Assembly (NCBI GenBank): GCA_937129505.1 | Contig: CAKZNJ010000518.1 | Coordinates: 1-6,466, forward strand | Reading direction: 5' to 3' | DNA: 6,466 bases | From: an uncultured Anaerolineae bacterium | Lineage (GTDB): Bacteria; Chloroflexota; Anaerolineae; Anaerolineales; UBA4823 | Part shown: positions 1 to 5,106 of the stretch, piece by piece | How positions within the stretch are numbered: position 1 is the stretch's first letter | Layout: every line of letters starts with the position of its first letter | Program-made: the position numbers and the translations under genes | Notes under the pieces: generated by a model | The model's input: the letters and a program-made list of their open reading frames with translations, nothing else | Told to the model about the DNA's origin: nothing | Databases searched by the model: none

Positions 1-1057
1 CGGTCCAAACGCCAGGGATAGAGGTGCCGCATTGGGGACATTTTCCCTCTGCCGTAATCTGGTATTGGTAGATGGTGTAACCAGTGCGACCGACCAGCAG
101 GGTTTTACAGTTGGGGCAGAAGGTGCTTTCGTAATCACCTACCCGACCGGGCAAGTTGCCAGCATAGACATAACGCAAACCTGCTTCCTGTCCGATTTCC
201 GCCGCCCGTAAAAGGGTGCGGCTCGGTGTAGGCGGAGGCTCGATCATCTTGTAATCAGGGTGAAAGGCAGTGATATGCCAAGGGATGTCTGCGGATACGG
301 AGACGATGAAGCGGGCGGCATCCATCAGCTCATCCGTGCTATCGTTGAAGCCGGGGATCACCAAGGTGACGATTTCGACCCAAAAGCCCAGCTCGTGGGC
401 TAGGCGAATGCTATCGAGCACGTGATGCAACACTCCACCCAGACGACGGTAGTGGCGATCCTGCATCGTTTTGAGATCGATCTTATAGCCGCTGACATAG
501 GGGCGCAAGTACTTTAGTACTTCTGGGGTGGCATTGCCATTGGAGATATAAACACACTTCAATCCTGCTTGCACAGCTTGCCGAAAGACTGCTACTGCCC
601 ATTCGGAGGTGATCAGCGGCTCATTATACGAGGAGGCGACAACCTCGGCGCCACTCTCTAACGCCAATATGAGCATCTGCTCTGGCGAAGCCTTGCGGAC
701 GTAGGACGCTGCTAGATTGGATGCTGGATCACGCAGAAATTGAGAGGCGAGGTGGTTCTGACAGAAGGAACAATGAAAATCGCACCCCAACATTCCGAAA
801 GTCAAAGCATCGCTCCCGGCGAGGAAGTGAAAGAACGGCTTTTTTTCAATGGGATCAACTTGCAAGCCAGAGACATAACCGAAGGGCACCCGCAGTGTCC
901 CCTCTTGGTTGAAGCGCACTTTGCAAATACCCCGCTTGCCTGGGCGGATCAGACATCGGTGGCCACAAGCAAAACAGCGCACCGATCCATCGGTGAGCTG
1001 TTCGTACAACTCCCCTTCTACAGTGAGCGTATCCAGCACTTCTGCAACTGTAGCCAT
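1..1057 (-). CDS. amrS: AmmeMemoRadiSam system radical SAM enzyme (3' end beyond window)
   Basis: Reading the minus strand from the ATG at 1057 gives 352 codons without a stop up to the left edge. The radical SAM cluster motif CX3CX2C is at Cys92, Cys96 and Cys99 (CDFHCSFCQN) and should bind a [4Fe-4S] cluster and SAM. The N-terminus has four cysteines (28, 31, 35, 45) in the pattern typical of this family. The C-terminus has two CxxC pairs (314/317 and 340/343) resembling a zinc ribbon. The order of these blocks, together with GYVSGLQVDPIEKKPFFHF and SYNEP, matches the radical SAM member of the AmmeMemoRadiSam set, which is related to pyruvate formate-lyase activating enzymes. The usual partners are Memo-like and AMMECR1-like proteins; neither is in view, though they could lie to the left. 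The last visible residues (GTSIPGVWT) resemble the family end, so probably only a few residues are missing. The physiological substrate is not known to me. No Shine-Dalgarno sequence precedes the start. An older annotation would be 'PflA-like activase'. Confidence 0.88.
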   Translation of the reverse strand, partial: MATVAEVLDTLTVEGELYEQLTDGSVRCFACGHRCLIRPGKRGICKVRFNQEGTLRVPFGYVSGLQVDPIEKKPFFHFLAGSDALTFGMLGCDFHCSFCQNHLASQFLRDPASNLAASYVRKASPEQMLILALESGAEVVASSYNEPLITSEWAVAVFRQAVQAGLKCVYISNGNATPEVLKYLRPYVSGYKIDLKTMQDRHYRRLGGVLHHVLDSIRLAHELGFWVEIVTLVIPGFNDSTDELMDAARFIVSVSADIPWHITAFHPDYKMIEPPPTPSRTLLRAAEIGQEAGLRYVYAGNLPGRVGDYESTFCPNCKTLLVGRTGYTIYQYQITAEGKCPQCGTSIPGVWT

Positions 1058-1064
1058 AGAACAT

Positions 1065-1070
1065 ATTTTA
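1065..1070 (-). promoter_or_regulatory. Candidate -10 element of amrS, possibly leaderless
   Basis: On the minus strand TAAAAT lies 7 nt upstream of the amrS ATG (1057). The bases between them (ATGTTCT) contain no ribosome-binding sequence. If this is the -10 box, transcription would start at or within a base or two of the ATG, giving a leaderless mRNA. No convincing -35 hexamer was found at 16-18 bp (ACCAAT at 17 bp), so the call is weak. Confidence 0.28.
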
Positions 1071-1125
1071 CCGCATTTTTGGACTGGATTGGTGGTGATT
1101 TTGGTTTGGCGGCGTGCTTCGCTCC

Positions 1126-1154
1126 TTTACGAAATTGGAGTATTGTTGTAGACT
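1126..1154 (+). promoter_or_regulatory. Candidate promoter of ttuB-ttuA
   Basis: TTTACG (1126-1131) and TAGACT (1149-1154) each match the sigma-70 consensus hexamers at 4 of 6 positions and are 17 bp apart. The expected start near 1161 would leave a leader of about 19 nt that still includes the ribosome-binding site. The rest of the divergent region (1058-1125) is G/T-rich on the plus strand and shows no operator-like inverted repeat. Confidence 0.33.
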
Positions 1155-1165
1155 ATTTTGCGTAA

Positions 1166-1173
1166 AGAGGTGA
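1166..1173 (+). promoter_or_regulatory. Ribosome-binding site that fixes the ttuB start
   Basis: AGAGGTGA is a strong Shine-Dalgarno match. It sits 6 nt before the ATG at 1180 but directly abuts the in-frame GTG at 1174. The ATG is therefore the likely start and the two-codon longer version is rejected. Confidence 0.8.
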
Positions 1174-1179
1174 GTGACA

Positions 1180-1377
1180 ATGGATACTGTTAAGATTGTT
1201 TTACGTGGCAAGGAGTATGAGGTCAAGGGAGGGATGACCTTGCGAGACGCCTTGGCAAAACTGGGAATCAACCGCGAAACCGTCTTGGCGACTCGTGAAG
1301 GGGAATTGATCACAGACGATGAAATTCTCCAGCCTGGTGAGACCATCCGCTTGGTAGCGGTGATCTCAGGTGGATGA
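1180..1377 (+). CDS. ttuB: Ubiquitin-like sulfur carrier protein (TtuB-like; ThiS/MoaD fold)
   Basis: This 65-residue protein has the beta-grasp pattern of the ThiS/MoaD family: an N-terminal beta hairpin (VKIVLRGKEYEV), a helix (TLRDALAKLGI), a strand (VLATREGELI) and a final strand ending in VISGG. The C-terminal Gly-Gly is the feature that is adenylated and turned into a thiocarboxylate by an E1-like enzyme (TtuC/MoeB class, not in this window). The next gene is a TtuA-type sulfurtransferase starting 17 nt downstream, which points to TtuB, the sulfur donor for 2-thiolation of tRNA, rather than to ThiS or MoaD. No thiamine or molybdopterin genes are nearby. There are no cysteines. The start at 1180 is chosen because of ribosome-binding-site spacing. 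Functional overlap with thiamine or molybdopterin sulfur carriers cannot be excluded. Confidence 0.85.
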   Translation: MDTVKIVLRGKEYEVKGGMTLRDALAKLGINRETVLATREGELITDDEILQPGETIRLVAVISGG

Positions 1378-1379
1378 TC

Positions 1380-1385
1380 AGAGGA
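1380..1385 (+). promoter_or_regulatory. Ribosome-binding site that fixes the ttuA start
   Basis: AGAGGA lies 9 nt before the ATG at 1395. The earlier in-frame ATG at 1374, which overlaps the ttuB stop as ATGA, has only an AGGTGG touching the start codon. Starting at 1395 also places the zinc-finger cysteines at residues 3 and 6, as in characterised TtuA proteins. Confidence 0.7.
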
Positions 1386-1394
1386 ATACTACGG

Positions 1395-2336
1395 ATGAAA
1401 TGTCGAAAATGTAGTCAAAAAGCGGTGATCAACATGCGCCAACACAAACTGGCGCTGTGCAGCGTCCATTTTCATCAATGGATGATAGAGCAAACCCAAC
1501 GTTTTATTGAAAAATACCGTATGTTCTCTCCCAACGACCGTGTGCTTGTAGCTGTCTCAGGCGGCAAGGATTCGCTTTCTCTGTGGGATATCCTCTGGCA
1601 GCTTGGCTATGCTGTTGATGGGGTTTATATTGGTTTGGGCATCGATGGGGGCTTTGGATATTCGCAAAAGTCGCAAGCGTTGTGCGAGAAATTTGCTGAG
1701 CAACGTGGGTTGAAATTGATTGTCGTCAACGCTCCTGAAAAGATTGGTTTGACGATTCCCGAGTTGGCGTCTGTTACCCAACGGGGTAAAAATAAACCTT
1801 GCTCGGTATGCGGCTTAACCAAACGGCACATTCTCAATCAGGTTGCCTTAGAAGGGAATTACACTGTCTTAGCAACGGGTCATAATCTGGACGACGAGGT
1901 GGCGGTTTTGTTGGGAAACACATTGAACTGGAACGTTGGCTATCTTTATCGGCAGAGCCCCGTGATGCCCGCCCGCCATGAGGGCTTGGTTCGTAAAGTG
2001 AAACCCTTATGTCGCTTTTATGAACGGGAGATGGCCGCTTATGCGCTGGTGCGCGGCATTGAGTATATCTACGAAGAATGCCCCCACGCCGAAGGGTCGA
2101 CAACGATCTATTACAAGAGTTTACTTAATCAACTCGAAGCCGACCGACCGGGGGCGAAGTTGAGTTTTTATCTGGCTTTTCTGCAAGCGAAGGAAAAGGG
2201 GCTGTTTGCTTCGACTTACGATGATGAAGGTGTAGGTGCAGGCGGGGAAACGCTTTATACCTGCCCAAGCTGTGGTGGGCCGACAACAGTTGAAGGTTTG
2301 TGCGCATTCTGCCGTATGGTTGAAAAAGTAAAATAG
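1395..2336 (+). CDS. ttuA: tRNA 2-sulfurtransferase, TtuA-like (TtcA/TtuA PP-loop family)
   Basis: The 313-residue product has the full TtuA architecture. An N-terminal zinc finger has ligands Cys3, Cys6, Cys22 and His25. The PP-loop ATP pyrophosphatase motif SGGKDS is at 55-60, and TGHNLDDE is at 161-168. Cys136 and Cys139 (CSVC) plus Cys229 (YEECPH) correspond to the three cysteines that hold the catalytic [4Fe-4S] cluster. A C-terminal zinc finger has CxxC pairs at 290/293 and 303/306. Known family members adenylate the 2-position of uridine 54 in tRNA and replace oxygen with sulfur delivered by TtuB thiocarboxylate, making 2-thioribothymidine, which stabilises tRNA at high temperature. 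The ttuB gene just upstream supports this reading. The related NcsA/Ncs6 enzymes modify U34 with a similar fold, so the target position is inferred. The start at 1395 is preferred; using 1374 would add seven residues. The stop codon lies inside the downstream hairpin. Confidence 0.87.
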   Translation: MKCRKCSQKAVINMRQHKLALCSVHFHQWMIEQTQRFIEKYRMFSPNDRVLVAVSGGKDSLSLWDILWQLGYAVDGVYIGLGIDGGFGYSQKSQALCEKFAEQRGLKLIVVNAPEKIGLTIPELASVTQRGKNKPCSVCGLTKRHILNQVALEGNYTVLATGHNLDDEVAVLLGNTLNWNVGYLYRQSPVMPARHEGLVRKVKPLCRFYEREMAAYALVRGIEYIYEECPHAEGSTTIYYKSLLNQLEADRPGAKLSFYLAFLQAKEKGLFASTYDDEGVGAGGETLYTCPSCGGPTTVEGLCAFCRMVEKVK

Positions 2337-2358
2337 GTCGGCTGAATGCCGACCTATT
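2332..2358 (-). terminator. Intrinsic terminator between convergent glnA and ttuA
   Basis: A perfect 11-bp stem (AATAGGTCGGC) closes a TGAAT loop. Read on the minus strand the stem runs directly into TTTACTTTTTC, a good U-tract for ending the glnA transcript. On the plus strand no T-run follows (GATCTGCTTCC), so termination of ttuA is less certain. The ttuA stop TAG (2334-2336) is part of the stem. Confidence 0.82.
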
Positions 2359-2390
2359 GATCTGCTTCCAATGGGGATTGGCTATTTAGC

Positions 2391-3728
2391 TTAAGCGATT
2401 TCCAGATAGCGTTCCAGTTCCCAGTCGGTAACTTTCATGCGCGACTCTTCGACCTCTGCCCACTTAGCGCGTTGGAAGGCTTCGTAGGTGAATGGACCGA
2501 GCGCTTCCTTCAGGACCTCATCCTGGGCTAATTCGCGTAATGCTTCCGACAGTGAGCCGGGCAACTCGGCGATATTCATTTGGGCGCGCTCTTCGGGGGT
2601 TAGGTGGTAGACATTGACGTTATTGAGGGGTTGCGGGCAAGGCAGTTGGCGGTCGATTCCATCCAACGCAGCCGCTAACATGACAGTGAATGCCAAGTAG
2701 GGGTTGCAGGATGGATCGGGACAACGCAATTCGGCGCGCACGGATTTTTCGCGTCCCTTTGTAAATTGGGGGATGCGAATCAATGCCGAACGGTTGATTT
2801 GCGCCCAACCGACATAGACTGGGGCTTCATAGCCGGGCACCAGCCGCTTATATGAGTTGACAGTCGGCGCAACCACTGCTGATAAAGCACGGGCATGATG
2901 CAATTGACCTGCAATAAATCCTCTGCCTATATCCGAAAGGTGATATTCGTTGCTCGGATCAGAGAACAAATTTGTCCCGTCTTTGCTAAACAGGGATTGG
3001 TGGCAGTGCATTCCTGATCCGTTGATGCCAAAGATGGGCTTCGGCATGAAGGAAGCAATCAAACCATGTTGAGCTGCGATCGCTTTGACGGTGTATTTAA
3101 GAGTCAGCACGTTGTCGGCAGTGCGCAGGGCATCGGCATACTGGAAGTCAATTTCGTGTTGCCCGAGAGCAACTTCGTGGTGGCCCATCTCGACTTCCAA
3201 GCCCATACTCGCCAGTGCTTCCATAAGTTCGGTGCGAACGCGCACAGCCTCATCGTTTGCTGAGAAATCAAAATAGCCGCCCACGTCGTGCGGAACAGGG
3301 TGAATCATGTCCGGACCATTGCGCCGGAAAAGGAAGAATTCTGGCTCTGGGCCAACGTTATATACCCAGCCCCGCTGATCCAGCTTTGCCAAGATGGTTT
3401 TCAGGGTGCCACGAGGGTCTCCTTCAAAGGGTTCCCCAGCCGGAGTGTAAATATCGCAGAAGACGCGAGCCCGCCGCAGTTCGGGAGGCGTCCACGGCAG
3501 TACAGCATAAGTGGAGGGATCCAGCACCAATCTCATGTCGCTCTCTTGGATACGGGCAAAACCTTCGATGGAAGACCCATCGAACCAAACACCCTCCTCC
3601 AATGCTTGGGGTAAGCGGTTTACGGGGATATCTACAGACTTAACAGCTCCCGTAACATCAGTAAATTGAAGTGAGATAAATTTGACCTGATCGGCTTGGA
3701 CAGCTTTAAGCATTTCTTCGGGTTTCAT
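2391..3728 (-). CDS. glnA: Type I glutamine synthetase
   Basis: This is a complete 445-residue GSI, which makes glutamine from glutamate, ammonia and ATP as a cytosolic dodecamer. Visible motifs are FDGSSIEGF (49-57), GPEPEFF with metal ligands Glu128 and Glu130, HHEVALGQHE with Glu185 and Glu192, and KPIFGINGSGMHCHQS (230-245) with His241 for nucleotide and metal binding. NSYKRLVPGYEAP (291-303) includes the flap Glu301, and NRSALIRIP is at 312-320. The length is close to the alpha type (Bacillus, about 444) and shorter than the adenylylated beta type (about 469). Arg59 lies where the Bacillus feedback-inhibition arginine (Arg62) does, so control by glutamine rather than adenylylation is inferred, although a tyrosine (Tyr374) exists near the classical site. 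One oddity is that the usual Pro of HHEVAPGQHE is Leu188. The start has AGGAGA 6 nt upstream, inside the end of the preceding fmdB-family gene. Confidence 0.96.
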   Translation of the reverse strand: MKPEEMLKAVQADQVKFISLQFTDVTGAVKSVDIPVNRLPQALEEGVWFDGSSIEGFARIQESDMRLVLDPSTYAVLPWTPPELRRARVFCDIYTPAGEPFEGDPRGTLKTILAKLDQRGWVYNVGPEPEFFLFRRNGPDMIHPVPHDVGGYFDFSANDEAVRVRTELMEALASMGLEVEMGHHEVALGQHEIDFQYADALRTADNVLTLKYTVKAIAAQHGLIASFMPKPIFGINGSGMHCHQSLFSKDGTNLFSDPSNEYHLSDIGRGFIAGQLHHARALSAVVAPTVNSYKRLVPGYEAPVYVGWAQINRSALIRIPQFTKGREKSVRAELRCPDPSCNPYLAFTVMLAAALDGIDRQLPCPQPLNNVNVYHLTPEERAQMNIAELPGSLSEALRELAQDEVLKEALGPFTYEAFQRAKWAEVEESRMKVTDWELERYLEIA

Positions 3729-4030
3729 GTTGTCTCTCCTGACGATGAATTTGATTTAGCAGCCGTCTCGGTCTTCGCTGTATCAGCTTTTGAAGTGGTA
3801 GTACCCTGATCCCGCTCCGTGCTCGATGAACTGCGGCTGGCACCTGAAGGAGAACGATGATCGGTTGCGTAAAAACCTGATCCTTTGAAGACGATCCCGA
3901 CGGGCGTATAGACCTTCCGTAAAGCGTTCTTGTTACACTCTGGACAACGAACCAAAGGTGGATCGTCGAAATGTTGATGTTGTTCAAACCGAATTCCGCA
4001 ATTTTCGCAATGATACGTATAGATCGGCAT
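3725..4030 (-). CDS. FmdB-family zinc-ribbon protein
   Basis: The 101-residue product begins MPIYTYHCENCG and has two CxxC pairs (Cys8/Cys11 and Cys29/Cys32) that should form one zinc ribbon. The family hallmark GSGFYATD is at 50-57. The N-terminal 57 residues are the whole conserved domain. The remaining 44 residues are a low-complexity tail in which 21 are Ser or Thr, probably disordered. The family is often labelled 'putative regulatory protein FmdB', but its biochemical role is not established. The stop overlaps the glnA start as ATGA, so the two genes are very probably co-transcribed and translationally coupled. GAGAGGTG lies 4 nt before the ATG, and a near-consensus promoter lies about 40 bp upstream. 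A role in controlling or assisting glutamine synthetase is a guess from position only. Confidence 0.88.
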   Translation of the reverse strand: MPIYTYHCENCGIRFEQHQHFDDPPLVRCPECNKNALRKVYTPVGIVFKGSGFYATDHRSPSGASRSSSSTERDQGTTTSKADTAKTETAAKSNSSSGETT

Positions 4031-4067
4031 CTTTCACCTCTCTTTTCAGCGCGCTAAATATCGAATA

Positions 4068-4096
4068 ATTATAGTCTTCTCATATCTTCTTGCCAA
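4068..4096 (-). promoter_or_regulatory. Promoter of the fmdB-glnA operon
   Basis: On the minus strand TTGGCA (4096-4091) and TATAAT (4073-4068) are separated by exactly 17 bp, matching the sigma-70 hexamers at 5/6 and 6/6. Transcription would start near 4061, giving a leader of about 30 nt with a clear ribosome-binding site. I see no obvious GlnR- or NtcA-like palindrome overlapping it. Confidence 0.82.
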
Positions 4097-4141
4097 GAGG
4101 AAGAAGTAAAAATTTGTTTATCTTAATCTGGAACACAAACT

Positions 4142-4170
4142 TTGACATTTCAATCCTGAAGGGGTATAAT
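4142..4170 (+). promoter_or_regulatory. Perfect-consensus promoter of the S1-domain gene
   Basis: TTGACA (4142-4147), a 17-bp spacer and TATAAT (4165-4170) match the sigma-70 consensus exactly. The region just upstream (about 4107-4130) is A/T-rich, as UP elements are. The expected start is near 4177. A promoter this strong fits an abundant housekeeping product. Confidence 0.9.
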
Positions 4171-4176
4171 CTTTCC

Positions 4177-4260
4177 TCGCGGTTATAGCCGCTTTTTGAA
4201 GTGTTTTTTTCCACCGTTTTGGTGGTTAATCTATTTCTAGAAGCAGTGGAGAGTGGCGCT
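4177..4260 (+). promoter_or_regulatory. Structured 5' leader of the S1-domain gene
   Basis: Between the predicted start and the ATG lie two small stem-loops. GCGG/CCGC (4179-4182 with 4189-4192, extended by a G-T wobble) is followed by TTTTT. CCACC/GGTGG (4211-4215 with 4221-4225, loop GTTTT) is preceded by a run of seven T. The ribosome-binding site GGAGAG (4248-4253) is 7 nt before the ATG. The first hairpin begins within a few bases of the transcript start, so it is more likely a 5' stabilising or protein-binding element than a terminator. The in-frame GTG at 4201 falls in this leader and is rejected as a start because it lacks a ribosome-binding site. Confidence 0.5.
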
Positions 4261-5043
4261 ATGGAAGCAAACGAGATAGCAGCCCCAACAAACGAAATGC
4301 CGATGCCCTTAGAAGGGATCAAGCGAAAGATGAAATTTAGCGGTGTGGTCAAGAAGATCAACATCGCCGGCGCCATTGTGGATGTGGGTTTAGCCGTGCC
4401 CGGCGTTGTACATATTTCGCAACTCCAAGAAGCCCCGACGAAACGAGTAGAGGATGTAGTAAAAGTTGGCCAAGAAGTGGAGGTATGGGTACGCAGGGTG
4501 GATCCGAAAAAGCAACGCCTCGAATTGACCATGATAAAGCCTCTTGACCTAGAGTGGCGCGAAATTACCAAAGGGATGGTAGTCAAAGGAAAAGTCACCC
4601 GCTTGGAGAAATTTGGCGTCTTTGTTGACATAGGCGCTGAGCGACCCGGTCTGGTTCATATCAGCGAGATGACCCATGGTTACATCAAATCGCCATCTGA
4701 TCTGGTCAAAGAAGGGGATGAGGTCGAAGCGCAGGTATTGGAAGTTAATCGGCGCAAAAAGCAAATTAAACTTTCGATGAAAGCGCTGGAGACGCCCCCA
4801 GAGCCAGTCGCCCCGCCGACCAAACCAACCCATGCCGAAAAAGAAGCAGAGAAGGAACAGCCGAACGAGCCGGCGGCGGGTGAAAGTGAACCGACAGCGA
4901 TGGAATTGGCTTTGCGGGAAGCGATGCAGCGTTCGAACGTTAAGTTTGAAGGACTGGTCGGTGTTCGCAAACGAAAGAAACGAGCCACTGACCAGCAATT
5001 TGAACAGCTTTTTGACCGCACCTTGCAGAATCGTCGCAAGTAG
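4261..5043 (+). CDS. RNA-binding protein with two S1 domains (short ribosomal protein S1-like)
   Basis: The 260-residue product has two tandem S1 OB-fold domains. Domain 1 spans about residues 23-92 (FSGVVKKINIAGAIVDVG, then PGVVHISQL). Domain 2 spans about 104-174 (KGKVTRLEKFGVFVDIG, then PGLVHISEM, ending in KQIKLSMKAL). A Pro/Glu-rich linker (about 176-212) follows, then a basic C-terminal region with RKRKKR at 236-241. Such domains bind single-stranded RNA, and the protein may act with ribosomes or mRNA. It is much shorter than proteobacterial S1 (six domains), so I avoid the symbol rpsA. The start at 4261 is chosen because GGAGAG lies 7 nt upstream and no conserved sequence is lost; an in-frame GTG at 4201 would add 20 unlikely residues encoded by the leader. 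The gene stands alone between a strong promoter and a terminator. Confidence 0.87.
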   Translation: MEANEIAAPTNEMPMPLEGIKRKMKFSGVVKKINIAGAIVDVGLAVPGVVHISQLQEAPTKRVEDVVKVGQEVEVWVRRVDPKKQRLELTMIKPLDLEWREITKGMVVKGKVTRLEKFGVFVDIGAERPGLVHISEMTHGYIKSPSDLVKEGDEVEAQVLEVNRRKKQIKLSMKALETPPEPVAPPTKPTHAEKEAEKEQPNEPAAGESEPTAMELALREAMQRSNVKFEGLVGVRKRKKRATDQQFEQLFDRTLQNRRK

Positions 5044-5069
5044 TTGCATCGTTCTGTGTTGGGAAAAGG

Positions 5070-5097
5070 AATAAGCGTGGGTCATCCCACGCTTATT
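5070..5097. terminator. Bidirectional intrinsic terminator between the S1-domain gene and dnaK
   Basis: A perfect 12-bp stem (AATAAGCGTGGG) closes a four-base loop, TCAT. On the plus strand it is followed by TTATATTTC, and on the minus strand by CCTTTTCCC. It therefore probably serves both convergent transcripts, more strongly for the plus-strand gene. It lies 26 nt after the S1-gene stop and 9 nt after the dnaK stop. Confidence 0.85.
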
Positions 5098-5106
5098 TTA
5101 TATTTC

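Noticed and set aside
740..1165. Plus-strand open frames over the left kilobase, including one of 141 codons
   Set aside because: They lie antisense to the amrS frame, which shows clear radical SAM and cysteine motifs; their translations show no family pattern and no ribosome-binding site.
1180..1377. ThiS or MoaD (thiamine or molybdopterin sulfur carrier)
   Set aside because: The fold is the same, but the neighbouring gene is a TtuA-type tRNA sulfurtransferase and no thiamine or molybdopterin gene is in view; kept as an alternative in the feature entry.
2368..2390. Small inverted repeats CCAAT/ATTGG and GCTA/TAGC after the terminator
   Set aside because: Stems of 4-5 bp without a T-run are expected by chance and have no clear role beside the stronger hairpin.
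4179..4197. GCGG/CCGC hairpin plus TTTTT as an attenuator-type terminator
   Set aside because: The stem is only 4-5 bp and would form within about 16 nt of the predicted start, too close for normal intrinsic termination; kept only as a leader structure.
4080..4631. Minus-strand open frame of 183 codons
   Set aside because: It covers both divergent promoters and runs antisense to the first S1 domain; the product looks like a low-complexity shadow.
4549..5085. Minus-strand open frame of 178 codons antisense to the S1-domain gene
   Set aside because: It is rich in Phe, Arg and Leu as expected from reverse reading of the Lys/Glu-rich gene, and it crosses the terminator hairpin.
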